64,000 bases of DNA. It comes from Lepidostoma basale (taxonomy: Eukaryota > Arthropoda > Insecta > Trichoptera > Lepidostomatidae). The first letter of the stretch is position 1; every line of letters begins with the position of its first letter. Shown here one piece after another: positions 20,936-31,542 of the stretch. The notes beneath the pieces are model-generated. The model was not told the origin of the DNA, searched no databases, and was given only the letters and a program-made list of their open reading frames with translations. The position numbers and the translations under genes were made by a program. The stretch is from positions 739,452-803,451 of the forward strand of contig JAHDVF020001351.1 in assembly GCA_022606425.2 (NCBI GenBank), written 5' to 3'.

Positions 20936-20967
20936 AGACATGTTTCAGACAACCAGTCCTTCTTCAG
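20936..20967 (-). ncRNA. Hammerhead-like ribozyme motif, family G
   Basis: The minus strand reads CUGAAGA (20961-20967), an AGGACUGGUUGUCU stem-loop (short GAC/GUC stem), GAAA (20943-20946), ACAUGU and C. The right arm at about 21496 keeps only GAAACATGTC. Confidence 0.5.
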
Positions 20968-21004
20968 TAATACATATATTATAAAGAGATACATATTTAA
21001 AATA

Positions 21005-21480
21005 ATATAAAATTGTTTATATGATCTGGCAGATGTTATATTCTGACAGATTTTCTTCTTTCGGTACCGTGTCAGGTCCCTCCAACGTTGGCGATCACTA
21101 CAACAAAGGCATCTCTATCCTGCGCCATTTGGAACAGGTTCTGAACTCTTGTTATTCCTGTCCGCTCTTTGATGTTCTGCAGCCAGGAAAGGTGCCTTCT
21201 ACCAACTCCCCGACGTCCCTTCACTTTACCCATTAATATCAGTCGAAATAGGTGGTAATTTTTCTCCTCTTAGCACATGACCCAAATATGAGACCTTTCT
21301 AATTTTCATACTTAATAACAGCTCTCTATTGGCTCTGGCTCTCTGCAGTACGTCTGTATTACTGATCCCATCGGTCCACGGTATACGGAGCATTCTGCGG
21401 TATATCCACATCTCTAACGCTTCCAACCGGTTCATTACATTCACTTTCAGAGTCCAGGTTTCGCAGCCATATAGTAGAAC
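21005..21480 (-). mobile_element. RTE-like LINE (group 2), 3' end
   Basis: Minus-strand frames: MNRLEALEMWIYRRMLRIPW, SNTDVLQRARANRELLLSMK, IRKVSYLGHVLRGEKLPP, then GRRGVGRRHLSWLQNIKE-type sequence, and an end close to IANVGGT with ACCGAAAGAAGAAA. SYLGHVLRG is the conserved GHV block. The copy is 5'-truncated but otherwise fairly well kept. Confidence 0.85.
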
Positions 21481-21799
21481 AGACCATGTCTATAGTAGAA
21501 ACATGTCTATGTAATTTTTTTTTTAATGTAAGTGTTTTAAACAAAGCGTATAAAAAAAGAAAAAGAAAAATAAAGCAATTACAACACAAAGTATGGCAAA
21601 TATAGCAGAAACTAATATAAATATTCAAGAAAACGGACGTTTTAATTCGTCGTATTCATTATTTAATATAGGATTTTACATCATTGTTCAAGAAAAAGCA
21701 AAAAAAAAAAAAAATGAAAAATAGAATTTAAATTTAATTATTCTTCTATAGAATTAATTATCCGAAATTTCATGTGCCGACCAAATTCTACAATTTAAT

Positions 21800-22070
21800 T
21801 TATCTTAATACCAGGGAGGCATGATGCGAAGTCGGGGTTTACGGAACGAGCTTCCACGGGAACTTAAATCGCGGTGGCAAGTAAAGGTGTCTCGGTATGC
21901 AAATGAGGTGATATTTCGGTAGGTGGGAACTAATTACTGCTCAGCAGTAGATCACAGAACGTTCTCACGGAATGGGGGGAAAGTTTATTTGCCAACTGGA
22001 ACAATAAGACTCGCTAAGGTGTCTCCTACGTCGCCTAGTCTCCTGGTACATTTCAGTGTTGATCCTGTGA
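21800..22070. other. GC-richer island with two motif copies
   Basis: AATACCAGGGAGGCATGAT at 21807-21825 and, inverted, AAATGTACCAGGAGACTAGG at 22034-22053 bracket a GC-richer, unique 220-bp block. Confidence 0.4.
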
Positions 22071-22329
22071 AATGGTAATGCAAATATGAAATTTACATAT
22101 TCACTTGAAATTTATATGAGCTAATTATGTAACCGGTATTTTGTACCCACCCAGTTAACTACTCTAATATGTAACACTCGTACATATATCGACCGAAGAA
22201 TCGGCTTAAATTGGGTTGCCTTCCGCTTGACTCGGGTATTGAAATTAAATGCAGAATTTAAGTTGCACGAGCTGCATTCAATATAATGAGAAAATGATTT
22301 TGCAACGATAATCTTAACCTGAAACTCGG

Positions 22330-22640
22330 AAAAATAATGGTTAAATGTTATATATGGAATGTTTCTGAGATTTATGAAAAATGTCTGAGGTATCTCTACA
22401 TGAGGGAGTATGGTAGTTATCCGTGGCTTTATCCCACGGCATTTCTTTTGGGAATGTTTGGAACCAGTTCTGTACAGCTTCGAAGACATGGACATCTAAT
22501 AACCCATTTCTTTAGATTAATTTGGGGATACTTCGAGAACTCAGCCGTACTGGAGGATGTTATGATCTTACCTGTACTCAATAGATGCCTTAAACATTTA
22601 TGCTGTTTGTAATGTCTTTTGAGTAAATAAACTGATTTGA
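22330..22640 (+). mobile_element. CR1/Jockey-like LINE C-terminus, (TTTGA)n tail
   Basis: REYGSYPWLYPTAFLLGMFG, TSSVQLRRHGHLITHFFRLI and NSAVLEDV follow the pattern of the RT C-terminal extension (YPWLFPT..LLGMLGYQSL..RR..HFFRL). The end is CTCAATAGATGCCTTAAACA...AAATAAACTGATTTGATTTG, shared with 38760-38817 and 56890-56965. Confidence 0.8.
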
Positions 22641-22715
22641 TTTGAAAAAGTCGCAAGAGACAAGATAGAATAGTGTGGTGGTCCATTCTATCAGCACATC
22701 ATCTGATTAATCTAA
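22640..22715 (+). mobile_element. Scrap of RTE-like group 1 3' end
   Basis: AGAATAGTGTGGTGGTCCATTCT is the segment encoding VWWSIL; only about 70 bp remain. Confidence 0.5.
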
Positions 22716-22754
22716 ATAAATAATCCAAAGATACCAAATATACCAAAGAGCAAC

Positions 22755-22930
22755 GCATAATATACCAGGGTTCCTACTCACTCGTAATACGTTATTACGT
22801 GTTTCCAAAGGGGAGAAATTTCTGGGTATACTTTAGTACGATTTGACTTTCAAAAGAAGTATTTATTCCTATTCGAAGCGCGAGTACCTACCCCGCGAAC
22901 GTGCCGAAGACGTGATAAAATTTGATTTGG
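22755..22930. other. GC-richer island with motif
   Basis: ATACCAGGGTTCCTAC at about 22763 is followed by unique sequence with CGCGAACGTGCCGAAGACG. Confidence 0.3.
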
Positions 22931-23623
22931 TGTAGGGACACAATAATTTATGTCAGTTTACCGCTGTAAAGTGCCTTCTTATTTAACAAATTCAACGGGA
23001 GCGCCTCGTCATAAAATATTCACGGGAATTATTCAACTCTTAGAACGGAACGCAGGAAAGAAAACCTTTAGCACACTTAAGAAGATTTTAAGTTGAACTT
23101 TTTTTTTAATAATAAATGCTACGTAAGAAAAAAAAAACTCGCGTAGCACAATTTCCCTAGAGACGTAGGGAACATAATTTAGAAATATAATCTTCCGCCT
23201 TTACTAATTCATTTAGTTTGCCTCACAAAAAGCTACTTGTAACGAATGGGCATCCTTATAATTGGGAATAAATGAAATCTTTGAGTCGGTGACATCTGAA
23301 AGAATGTTCAGATTTAATAATATTTCGTGGAAGTCCGTGTTTCATTTCCGAGGACGTCCGCTTATCATACACCCCATTTTTTTTACGTCACCACGAAGTC
23401 TATCTTTTCCATTTTAAACTACGAAGTGGCGTGAATACAGAGGAATAAGATTAATTTTTTAAAGATCAAAAATGGCTATCAAAAAAACTTTCTCTATATT
23501 TAATTTAGTGATTTTACTGAAATCTCTTAATGGAAGTTCATTTCTTCACAATAGTCCTCCGCTGGCTCCAGTCTTTAGCCATCTCTCTCCATACTCCAAA
23601 TATTACTAGTTTCTCTCAATCCT
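22931..23623. other. Unassigned, with family F terminus
   Basis: GTGATTTTACTGAAATCTCT at about 23508 matches the family F fold-back end. The rest shows no gene. Confidence 0.45.
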
Positions 23624-23874
23624 GACGACCTTCGTGGCAGAGTGGTTACAAGCTCTGACTTCCATGCCGAAGGTCCTGGGTTCGATTCCCGGTGATAGCA
23701 GTGTGATTGTCACACTGTCTTTGGTCTGGTGTAGAATTCAAGTGACAATAAAATGGCGATAGATTGGCTACCTATCACATGTCACGAGAATCAATATAAT
23801 AGCTAAAAAAATAATAATTGTATACAGTAATTGGGTCCAAACGACCTGTTGTGTACAAAAAAAAAAAAAAAAAA
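23624..23874 (+). mobile_element. tRNA-derived SINE, well preserved
   Basis: The head GACGACCTTCG, A box TGGCAGAGTGGT and B box GGTTCGATTCC (23679-23689) are intact. The body is the same as at 15884, and it ends ACGACCTGTTGTGTACAAAA with a long A run. AATCCT lies on both sides and may be a short target duplication. Confidence 0.9.
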
Positions 23875-23909
23875 TCCTCTTTCACGCAGTCTGACCATCT
23901 TTCTCCAGC

Positions 23910-24005
23910 TAATGTAAGTTCTGCGTGGATGGGGGGCGAGCCTAGGGATTGTTTGAGCGAAGCTGACGAAGGGGCGCTGCTGACGGCGGGTAACCTTCTA
24001 TGTCT
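23910..24005 (+). mobile_element. R1-clade 3' UTR remnant
   Basis: GTTCTGCGTGGATGGGGGGC, GCCTAGGGATTG and GCGAAGCTGACGAAGGGGCG parallel the 3' ends at 7010 and 52850. Confidence 0.65.
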
Positions 24006-24485
24006 TTATTTAACTGTAAGTTTGTTCATTTGTATGTTTATTAACAATCACTGTATGTTACCCTACAATAAATAAATGGTCTGCCTCTTGTTCTTTTGTC
24101 GCGCGGCAACCAGCTGTATATAGTGGTCGATGCTCTGACCCCTGGCATTCATACTATATGGCCAGCCCACCGTCGGCGTTGAGACATACAGAATTCACCA
24201 CTGTTTCCTGGTTTATAAGTTCTCCTAGCTCAAGAAAGTGGAAGTTCATTTAAAATACTCGTAATTAAATAAATCTGGGTGATTTTCAAGACCTACATAT
24301 TATGTTTTCATTTCAACAATGACTGATAACGCCAGGCACGCTGACACTAGTCCTTCGATGCCAGCAAGACTGTCAAAATCGGTCATTTTCGCCGAAATAC
24401 ATACAGAAGTGAGAGTAGTTCTTAAAAAAATGGTTCAATACAATTCTTCTTGTTTAATAATTTATTGTTGATCTTACGATTTTTT
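24006..24485. other. Unassigned sequence
   Basis: A GC-richer part (24090-24200) with no recognisable protein; otherwise AT-rich. Confidence 0.45.
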
Positions 24486-24489
24486 TATG

Positions 24490-24810
24490 CAGGATATTCT
24501 CAGATGAGGAGGTTCTCAGCAGATTTGAAGAGAATAGGCACAAGTTGAACACCATAGCAGAGAGGCGCGCGAGATGGATTGGTCATGTGTTGCGACACGA
24601 ATGTTTCCTGCATGATGTATTGGAGGGAATGGTCGAGGGATCGATTGGCAGAGGACGACCTCGCCAGGAGTATCTAGACCAGATTTGCCGAGATATGAGC
24701 TGCACCTCCTATGCGGAGTTGCTGAGGACCGAGCGGAGTGGAAGAGGAGATGCGTCGCCTTGCTGCAGACCAATCATTAGATTGAGACGGGAGAAGAGAA
24801 GATGCAGGAT
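24490..24810 (+). mobile_element. RTE-like LINE (group 4), C-terminus
   Basis: NTIAERRARWIGHVLRHECF, LHDVLEGMVEGSIGRGRPRQ, EYLDQICRDMSCTSYAELLR, then a frameshift. It has the RARWIGHVLR block and is the same group as the longer copy at 60180-60740. Confidence 0.9.
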
Positions 24811-25105
24811 ATCAACTTTCTTCCTGTGATAAAAACGACCAGTTTTCTCTCTATCTCTTTGGTGGCCGTCCTGGTGGTCGACGGCCCTTTGGAGTCTTGT
24901 GCATCAAAATCTTGGGAACCTTTGCTAGATCCATCCTCTCGATGTGGTCCCTCCAGAATCAGTTTCAATGCCTTCTCCATCTCACTATGCCATTAATTTT
25001 GCTGGATCTGCGAATTTCTTCATTGGGTGTCCTATATCTAAGAGTTCTCACCACGATAGGTCGCAATGTTTTCATTTCTGCTACTCTTAAGAGATGTTTG
25101 GTTCG
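24811..25105 (-). mobile_element. RTE-like LINE (group 5-like) fragment
   Basis: The minus strand reads VAEMKTLRPIVVRTLRYRTP, NEEIRRSSKINGI, DHIERMD, and a GRRPPGRPPKR basic block, interrupted by small lesions. It abuts the group 4 copy tail to tail. Confidence 0.75.
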
Positions 25106-25106
25106 T

Positions 25107-25325
25107 TTTTTTGTATACAACAGGTCGCTTGAACCCAATTACTGTATACAATATGTTTTTAGCTGATATATTGACACTCTCGTGACATGTGATAGGTAGC
25201 TAATCTATCGCCAATTTATTGTTATGAGAATTCTATACCAGACCAAAGACATTGTGACAATCACACTGCCAGCGCCGGGAATCGAACCCGGAACCTTCGG
25301 TATGGTAGTCAGAGGTCTTACTAGT
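25107..25325 (-). mobile_element. tRNA-derived SINE
   Basis: The minus strand has a perfect GGTTCGATTCC B box (25278-25288), the CACACT hairpin and body, and the TATACAACAGGTCGCTTGAA 3' end. Confidence 0.85.
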
Positions 25326-25960
25326 TTAATTCTATTTGATTATTATTTAATATGTAGTTTTACATCATGGTAATCATCACTGTTATGATATTTGATTATC
25401 ATTTAATATGTAGTTTTACATCACGTAATAAATAAAAAAATTGTTGAGATCTTTGGGCATTGGGAACGTCGTATATATTTATATTTAGTAGGCGTGCAAT
25501 GAAAATATTGCACACAAGAAATCAAATCCACATGGGGCAGAAGTGAGGCAATATTCAATACGTTTCTTGACCGTTCCCAGGCGGGTCCGTTCCTATTCGT
25601 ATTCACGTGGAGCGGGCCTCGACCCGTTGGTTGAGAAACCCAGACAACGGAACAACGTGTGCGGAATAAAATATTTTATAATCTCTGCTAGTTTTGCAGT
25701 TTCTTTTTCCTCTTACGAGTCCATCATAATGGCGATGTTCTAAATAAAAATTTAAATATATATTTTATACAGAAAATGAAAAAAATTTAATTATGGGATT
25801 AATGATGTAACATTTTAAGGTAACCCTTTGTTTTGGCCATAACACTAAGATACTACAATATTTTTAGCTGCTTAATTTGGAACACCATATTAATATCATA
25901 ATTTATTTAATATATTGTAAAATCAACGGCTTATCACACCTGACAAAGGCAACAACCTCT
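25326..25960. repeat. Fold-back termini and unassigned sequence
   Basis: TTATTTAATATGTAGTTTTA at 25343 and again at 25394 is a duplicated family D terminus. CCTTTGTTTTGGCCATAACA at 25825 is a family C terminus. A GC-richer block at 25560-25640 is not recognised. Confidence 0.5.
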
Positions 25961-26310
25961 TTCTTAGGGAGTATGGATATTACCCGTGGCTCTTTCCAAC
26001 TGATTTCTTGCTAGGGATGCTAGGCTACCAGTCACTCGAGAGGAGACGAGACATTCACTTGGGTGTTCATTTCTTTCGACTGATAGGCGTTTGTATACAC
26101 AACTCAGAAATCCTGAGTTGATGTATGTCTGTTCGTCCCTGATAATTATCTTCGACAAAGGGGCCATAGATTGTTTTATCTCCCACGATGCAGAACCAAC
26201 CTGCCAATGGTTATGCCGGTAGGTAGGGCAAAATATTTGCTTAATCGTATCACCTCGGAGTTTGACATATTTTGTGATAGTTTGGCTCATCTGAGGGAAG
26301 TACTATCGTT
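25961..26310 (+). mobile_element. CR1/Jockey-like LINE C-terminus, frameshifted
   Basis: LREYGYYPWLFPTDFLLGML, GYQSLERRRDIHLGVHFFRL and IHNSEIL, then after a frameshift RQRGHRLFYLPRCRTNLPMV and RITSEFDIFCDSLA. It shows the whole RT C-terminal extension of this family. One TGA and one frameshift break it. Confidence 0.85.
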
Positions 26311-26529
26311 ATTATAATTGTATGTTATATTTATTTTATTAATTTGTCATGCATCTTATTTTTCTCGCTCTTTTTATTAACCTATTATGTATTATTATTA
26401 TTGTGTATCTCTAACTTGTATCTTTAGTGTATTGGAAAAAAAATTCTGTAATCATTTAGATATGTTTAAAATAAATTATTGAAATGAAAAATATAGGTTG
26501 GCGAAACAAAATTAAATAAATTGTAATAT

Positions 26530-26758
26530 TTTGACAGTATTCCAAAATAGAGCTTTGTCTGTGAATCTTACTCATCAACCATCCAAAGTAAGACCTAGAA
26601 ACACGTGGATGATTCAGTGCAATAGCGTCTTGCTGAGAAATGGCTTGAGTGAAGGCGATACTCAGAACCGTAAGAAGTACAGCCTAAGAACGAGAAGAGC
26701 TGACCCCAACAGTCAACACAGACATTGAGTTGGGATAGCGCCAGGAAGAAGAAGTTCC
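26530..26758 (+). mobile_element. RTE-like LINE, extreme C-terminus
   Basis: SKVRPRNTWMIQCNSVLLRN, GLSEGDTQNRKKYSLRTRRA and DPNSQHRH with a stop, then CCAGGAAGAAGAAG. This resembles the DRxKWRxLTRRADP ending of another RTE-like group. Confidence 0.75.
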
Positions 26759-26799
26759 AAAATCAACCGTTAATTACGATACGAATAAAATCTTCTGTT

Positions 26800-26985
26800 T
26801 TCTATAAGCTTTATTATATTTTATATGAATGACACGTTTCGTCTTCCTCAGACATCATCAAATTTTAATAAAATTTTGAATCAAATGATAATTCCTTTGC
26901 AAGGCGAGATGTTTTTATTAGTTTTAATTATTTAATATGGAGTTTTTCATCATTGTTCAAGAAACTACAAACACATTTTACAATA
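26800..26985. repeat. Fold-back repeat of hammerhead family D, diverged
   Basis: The minus strand at about 26843-26882 reads UUGAUGA, U, GUCU-GAGGA-AGAC, GAAACGUGUC: only C3 is changed from the consensus, and stem II is intact. The right arm is decayed. The terminus AATTATTTAATATGGAGTTT follows at 26926. Confidence 0.6.
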
Positions 26986-27289
26986 TTTATCATTTGTATA
27001 CATGATAATTATAAATAATTATATAATATATGATAATTCACAAAAATAAAATATTAAATAACAAGATTATCAATTGGAAATTAGCATTATAACTAAGTAT
27101 GTATTTGAGATATTTAAATAATTAAAAACTTCATAATATTATTTTTCATATATAGTATTTTGTCAAACTATTAGCTATGAATCATATTAAAACCAATTGG
27201 GAAACAATATATATATTTAAAACGATTGAGTGTAAAGTAATTTTCCTCTCACTTTGTGGTGTGACATTTTAAAAATAGAAAATAAATAA

Positions 27290-27540
27290 AACACTGGGAC
27301 GGAACCCAGCCTGCATCGCTCAGGGTGCACTAGACTAGTCCCCTATGGGGGGAAAGAGAAAGCGAGGTAGACCTAGAGCCACCTGGAGAAGAACCCTGCA
27401 GGGCGAGGTTAAGGCGGCAGGCCTCACTTGGGATGATGCAAGGCATCAGGCATGCGATAGAGTTGGGTGGAGAAGGTTCCTTGAGGCCATATGCACCACG
27501 GAGGTGTGACAGGACAAAAAGAAGAAGAGAAGAAGAAGAT
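27290..27540 (+). mobile_element. RTE-like LINE (group 6), C-terminus
   Basis: TLGRNPACIAQGALD, SPMGGKRKRGRPRATWRRTL, QGEVKAAGLTWDDARHQACD, RVGWRRFLEAICTTEV, then a (AGA)n tail. It is the same group as 47640-47975 (-). Confidence 0.85.
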
Positions 27541-27544
27541 GAAT

Positions 27545-27690
27545 ATTATTATTTGATGCCAACTAGTTTCGCTTGGACTCAAGCTTCCAGAATCTTGAAA
27601 CTTGGGTCCAAGCGAAATATATCAACCATACCGTGGTTAAATACAAGGAGTTTTATTTAGTTTCAATTTTTTAAAGTAAAGTATTTAATA
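27545..27690. repeat. Hammerhead-like palindrome, family H
   Basis: TTTCGCTTGGACTCAAG and CTTGGGTCCAAGCGAAA are inverted around a short centre. The plus side reads UUGAAA, CUUGG-GU-CCAAG, CGAAA, then AUAUAU and C, i.e. stem II, GAAA, a palindromic stem III and an AUC triplet, with a defective CUGANGA. Confidence 0.45.
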
Positions 27691-28064
27691 CAGTAGCTTG
27701 AATCTCAGTTATTTCGACTAAATGTTGTCTTCATGCATCTTAGTAAATCTTCCGCGATTCTGCAATAATTTTCTTGCTTCTCTACCTTATTCCCGCAGGA
27801 CTCAATGCCATCCAGGCGATTCGGCGATAAATTGGTCCTTTCGAAAAACATTCTGAGGTTTGTGGTGTTCACGTGTCCTTGTTCAGTAATGATATTGTCC
27901 TCGCGGAAAAGACATGCAGTCAGACATATACCTGAAGAGAAAAATACTTAAAACAAAAACAATAACAGAGTAATACCCAAAGATGTATTGGTTTTGAAAA
28001 ACAAACAAATCATCATGCCGTTTTCCCGGAAGGGTCGATTTATTTATTTATACATAATACTCAA
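27691..28064. other. Unassigned sequence
   Basis: No recognisable gene or element. Confidence 0.45.
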
Positions 28065-28650
28065 ATAATTGCATGTTTACAAGAGACGGAAAATGGAGAA
28101 AGACATCGAAAGAAGGGTTGGTGCTGGGAATAAAATAAATGGCGCACTCAAAGTCATAACTGCAAATAGAAATATATCCACAGAGGCAAAGATGGCAGTA
28201 CACAATGGAGTTCTAGTGCCAAACCTCATTATGGAAGTGAAGCTTGGAGCTGGCAAAGGAAGGATGAAAGCAGGATAAACGCCGTAGAAATGAGATCACT
28301 AAGAAGAATGTGCGGGGAAACGTTGTATGATAGAATACCGAACGATGAAATAAGAAAGAAATGTAAGGCAGATGACTGCATCATGGATAAAATTAAAAAA
28401 GAATCCATGAGATGGTTTGGACATATGGAACGAATGGATGATGACGACCGAGGAAAACATGGCATGACCAAATTAATCAATTACTAAAAGGCGGCCACAT
28501 TCGAAGTCGGAATAATCGACGTGCGTGCATGGTACGATGTATGAATGTAGAGGAAGCTCGAGAGGTATGCCAGGACAGGACATTGTGGCGATCCTTCCTC
28601 TCTGCCTTACCCCCCCCCCCCCGAGAAATGGCGTGATGGTTAGTTAGTTA
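28065..28650 (+). mobile_element. RTE-like group 1 (subfamily b), longest contiguous copy
   Basis: Runs from MFTRDGKMEKDIERRVGAGN, KINGALKVITANRNIS and AKMAVHNGVLVPN through WSWQRKDESRIN, RMCGETLYDRIPNDEIRKKC and KADDCIMDKIKKESMRWFGH to a RRACMVRCMNVEEARE-type end. It finishes with CTGCCTTACCCCCCCCCCCC, GAGAAATGGCGTGATGG and TTAGTTAGTTA. A deletion removes part of the basic block. The poly-C run sits where CCTACCCCTTCGG is normal. Confidence 0.88.
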
Positions 28651-28659
28651 ATACTCAAA

Positions 28660-29000
28660 TGAGACATAACAAACGAAAAACATTTAGGCGACTCATTTGG
28701 ACACAAAACGGTGTTACAAAGATAAGATAAAACAACATGAAACCAAAAAAATCATACGTATCAGATGGAACCCAAATATGTCGACGTCAGTGAGTCAGTA
28801 CTCTTTCAAGAATTTTTGTTTATGAATACTGCCTCACTGACACTGAAAATGTTCAAATCCGAGACGATTAGATTCAACGTCCGAATTGCTCTTCTTACTG
28901 GCATCACCAAAGGCAGGTTGGTTCTGCGTGACGGAGCATAGATAGAGAGAATAGAATTATTATTTTGTTGAATAGCTCTTAACATCATCACAACGCGAGC
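28660..29000 (-). mobile_element. CR1/Jockey-like LINE 3' end
   Basis: The minus strand reads YAPSRRTNLPLVMPVRRAIR, TLNLIVSDLNIFSVSEAVF, then GTACTGACTCACTGACGTCG and the 3' UTR that is also at 36100-36290 (+). Confidence 0.8.
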
Positions 29001-29302
29001 CAAATCTTCACATAACACACTTTTGTCACTAATATGTATATTTCACACTTTTTTTGACTTTTTGAACACTAATATGTTTAAAGGGTCGCGCAAAAAAGAA
29101 AATAATAATATTTTAAAGTTATTTAATGCATCATTTTATAAAATTCATAAGCAAGAGGGAAACTACGTTATCGTTGGTTAGTTTGATATCAAAATATTGT
29201 GATTTTTTTAGATAAACATAAGGCGTTAACACTGTGAAATTCCATATTGACGAATTTTTATTACATTTTTAAAACACTGTTTTTACTACTTGTGAGTTTA
29301 TT

Positions 29303-29347
29303 TTTCTCGACATGTTTCGAAAGCTTACACCTTCATCACCGGAAGAA
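29303..29347 (-). ncRNA. Hammerhead-like ribozyme motif, family A
   Basis: The minus strand has GGUGAUGA in place of CUGAUGA, GAAGG-UGUAAG-CUUUC, GAAAC, ACAUGU and C, then GAGAAAAA. Stem II, GAAA and GUC are good; C3 is lost. Confidence 0.45.
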
Positions 29348-29411
29348 CGATATGAACTGTATATTTAATTTAATTTAATTTATTTGTTCATTAATATCAA
29401 TAGCATTACAT

Positions 29412-29563
29412 GAGTGGCGATGAGGTTCGCAACCCATCACACCGCGTCTCCCGCGGGGCGAAAAGAGAAGGATGGAGTGCCGCATCAGTAAAAGTGTGAC
29501 AGTCCATTCTTTCTGCCTACCCTTTCGGGGAGACGGCGTGATGGTTAGTTAGTTAGTTAGTTA
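29412..29563 (+). mobile_element. Element N, 5'-truncated (152 bp), 11-bp TSD
   Basis: Flanked by TAGCATTACAT at 29401-29411 and 29564-29574. Body GTGGCGATGAGGTTCGCAAC...AAAAGAGAAGGATGGAGTGC; 3' end CTTTCGGGGAGACGGCGTGA then (TTAG)n. It demonstrates that this non-coding unit moved on its own. Confidence 0.9.
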
Positions 29564-29710
29564 TAGCATTACATAATTAATTTTCATTAGGAGAGTTTCA
29601 CATATTAATAATAAATACCCATATACGAGTACACAATAAAATAAAGTAAGTGGAAAGAACTGACATTTTTAACAAATTGATAAAATAAAAATACATTTCA
29701 TTTTATGATG

Positions 29711-29754
29711 TTTTCCCGATGATGAAGGTGTAAGCCTTCGAAACAAGTCGAGAG
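29711..29754 (+). ncRNA. Hammerhead-like ribozyme motif, family A (best copy)
   Basis: Stem I UUUUC/GAGAG (5 pairs, two G-U), CCGAUGA (U4 changed to C), extra U, GAAGG-UGUAAG-CCUUC, GAAA (29740-29743), ACAAGU and a GUC triplet (29747-29749). One core change is seen. Confidence 0.55.
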
Positions 29755-29799
29755 AAATAAACTCAAAAGTGGAAAAAACGGTGTTTTAATTCATAAAAA

Positions 29800-30370
29800 A
29801 AAGAGTGTGCGCTTATACTCGTATAATTTATACAATAAACATGATCACCATTTTCGGAATTCGGAAGCGTGGATGATTTCCAATTTTCAAATTCCAATTC
29901 GGTTATGTTCACCTGTTGCTGGCATTTGACAATAATTACCAAGTAGCGCTTGTGTTCTTCCGAATTTATTCTACTAGAGAGTGTAGAATTTAAGTGCAGC
30001 GAAATAATGAAAATACAGACACATGTTCCATAGAGCGACCGCATATCGTTGAAATGTAATCAACTAATGGTATGATTAGCTCGAATTGAAATGACAGGCA
30101 ATACGCGGGACATAATTCATCATACCGTACATATAAGTCTTCCGAAGGTTAATGACAAAGAACATTAAAACTGTTTTTATTGCAATTAAATACAAAATAC
30201 AGATTGAAAAATTATTTTATCATTACGGTTGAACATATTTACGACATTATTGAATTAAAATAAACACTTTATCACTTATTAAAAACCACTTTGACGTTTT
30301 TTTATGAATTAAAACACTTTTTTCCATGTGCCCAAAACATCTAATTGATCTTTCCATGACCATAAAACCA
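29800..30370. other. Unassigned, with a scrap of group 1 (-)
   Basis: A 93-codon minus frame (29763-30044) overlaps the fold-back and has no recognisable domain. At 30320-30375 the minus strand retains FGHMEK-type group 1 sequence. Confidence 0.4.
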
Positions 30371-30371
30371 T

Positions 30372-30503
30372 AATTGTATTATTAATAATTATGAAAAACG
30401 ATAGTTTTCAGGGAGTTTTATTATAATATGTATGTAAGACATGTTTCGCCCTTCTAAGACAATTTGAAAATGCCTTAGAAGGGCGAAACATGTCACACAT
30501 AAA
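30372..30503. repeat. Hammerhead family D fold-back, left part (interrupted by Helitron)
   Basis: Left arm AAAAACGATAGTTTTCAGGG...ATGTTTCGCCCTTCTAAG, centre, then GCCTTAGAAGGGCGAAACAT and GTCACACATAA. The rest of the right arm resumes at 35872 with ATTATAATAAAACTCC and AAAACTATTGTTTTTC. Confidence 0.85.
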
Positions 30504-30860
30504 TCTATCTATATAAATAAAAGGCAATCTTCCGGGTGTGTGTGGACTGATTCCGGGGTTATTCCTGGGCAGATCGTTTTCATATTGATACACTTCCTTA
30601 ATAGATAGACATAGGTGAGCATAGGCATATTTTTGTTATTAATCGAGCTCTAATTAACTTTGTAAATTTATAAATTTTCGTAGTGCGAGCGAGTATAGAC
30701 CTTCATGTTCGTATCACCTGAGTATCGATCTTTAGAGTCTATATTCGCTTGGCGTTATAAGATGCAAATTAGTTGCTTATTTGACTCTTAGCGTGGCGTT
30801 CTTTAATAATACACGCACGTTTTGCATCGCTATTTTGACTCTTTGTGTGGTCATCGTTAG

Positions 30861-31542
30861 TAGGGATGGGCAAAACGACTCATCTCAGGGATCTGATCTG
30901 AACGAATCGCTCAGCAAAGTGAGTCGACTCTTTTTCACGACTCACGACTCGCTGAGATGAGTCGTTTTGCCAAGTGAGCCGACTCTTTTTAACGATCCAC
31001 GGTTCACAATTTTGAGTTGAAATTATTTTGACCTTTTTTTTTTTTTTGCTCCTCGACCAAAAAATTTGATTTCGATTGTCGGAAAAAATTATTGGTGACC
31101 TTTTTTTTTTTTTTTGCTCCTCGATCAAAAATTTTGATTTCGATTGCCGGAAAAAATTATTGGTGACCTTTTTTTTTTTTTGCTCCTCGATCAAAAATTT
31201 TGATTTCGATTGCCGGAAAAAATTATTGGTGACCGTTTTTTTTTTGCTCCTCGACCAAAAATTTGGATTTCGATTGCCGGAAAAAATTAATGGTGACCTT
31301 TTTTTTTTTTGCTCCTCAACCAAAAAATTTGATTTCGATCACCGAAAAAAAATGAATCGGCTCACTTTGTTGAGCGAAACCGTTCAACTCAGATCCCTAA
31401 ACAGCTCACTAAAAAGAGTCGACTCACTAAAAAGAGTCGAATATACGATTCACCCAGCGGATCATTGAACTGCCGCTCTTTTTTTATGGATCATCGCTCA
31501 CCCGCTCACCAAAGTGAGTCGATCGCACATCGCACATCCCTA
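30861..31542. mobile_element. hAT-type MITE (682 bp) with 8-bp TSD
   Basis: ATCGTTAG lies on both sides (30853-30860 and 31543-31550). The ends are TAGGGATGGGC and GCACATCCCTA. Inner parts are rich in GAGTCGACTC-type inverted blocks. The centre is a minisatellite. There is no transposase. The 8-bp duplication and TAGGGATG ends point to the hAT superfamily. Confidence 0.75.
31028..31350. repeat. Minisatellite, about five ~62-bp units
   Basis: Each unit has GACC, a T10-15 tract, GCTCCTCGACCAAAAA(A), TTTGATTTCGATTGCCGGAA and AAAATTATTGGT. Open frames across it are low-complexity artefacts of the repeat. Confidence 0.9.

Larger units (their letters stand above)
20862..21585. repeat. Fold-back arms of hammerhead family G enclosing an RTE copy
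   Basis: The left arm (20862-20985) and right arm (21490-21580) are inverted copies: ACACTTACATAATATT / AATGTAAGTGTT, TATACATAGACATGTTTC / GAAACATGTCTATGTAA, and pyrimidine-rich / purine-rich ends. The minus-strand RTE piece at 21005-21480 lies between them. Confidence 0.65.
29120..29800. repeat. Fold-back repeat, hammerhead family A, carrying an N insertion
   Basis: The left arm (29220-29350: AAGGCGTTAACACTGTG...GAAAGCTTACACCTTCATCA) and right arm (29705-29790: GATGATGAAGGTGTAAGCCT...GTGTTTTAATTCATAAAA) are inverted. N is inserted in the centre. Confidence 0.8.

Noticed and set aside
28610..28625. Poly-C run as a functional element
   Set aside because: It replaces CCTACCCCTTCGG in a LINE tail; simple slippage or an assembly artefact is enough to explain it.
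31076..31468. 130-codon (+) and 147-codon (-) open frames
   Set aside because: They are translations of the T-tract minisatellite inside the hAT-type MITE; the repeated peptides are an artefact.
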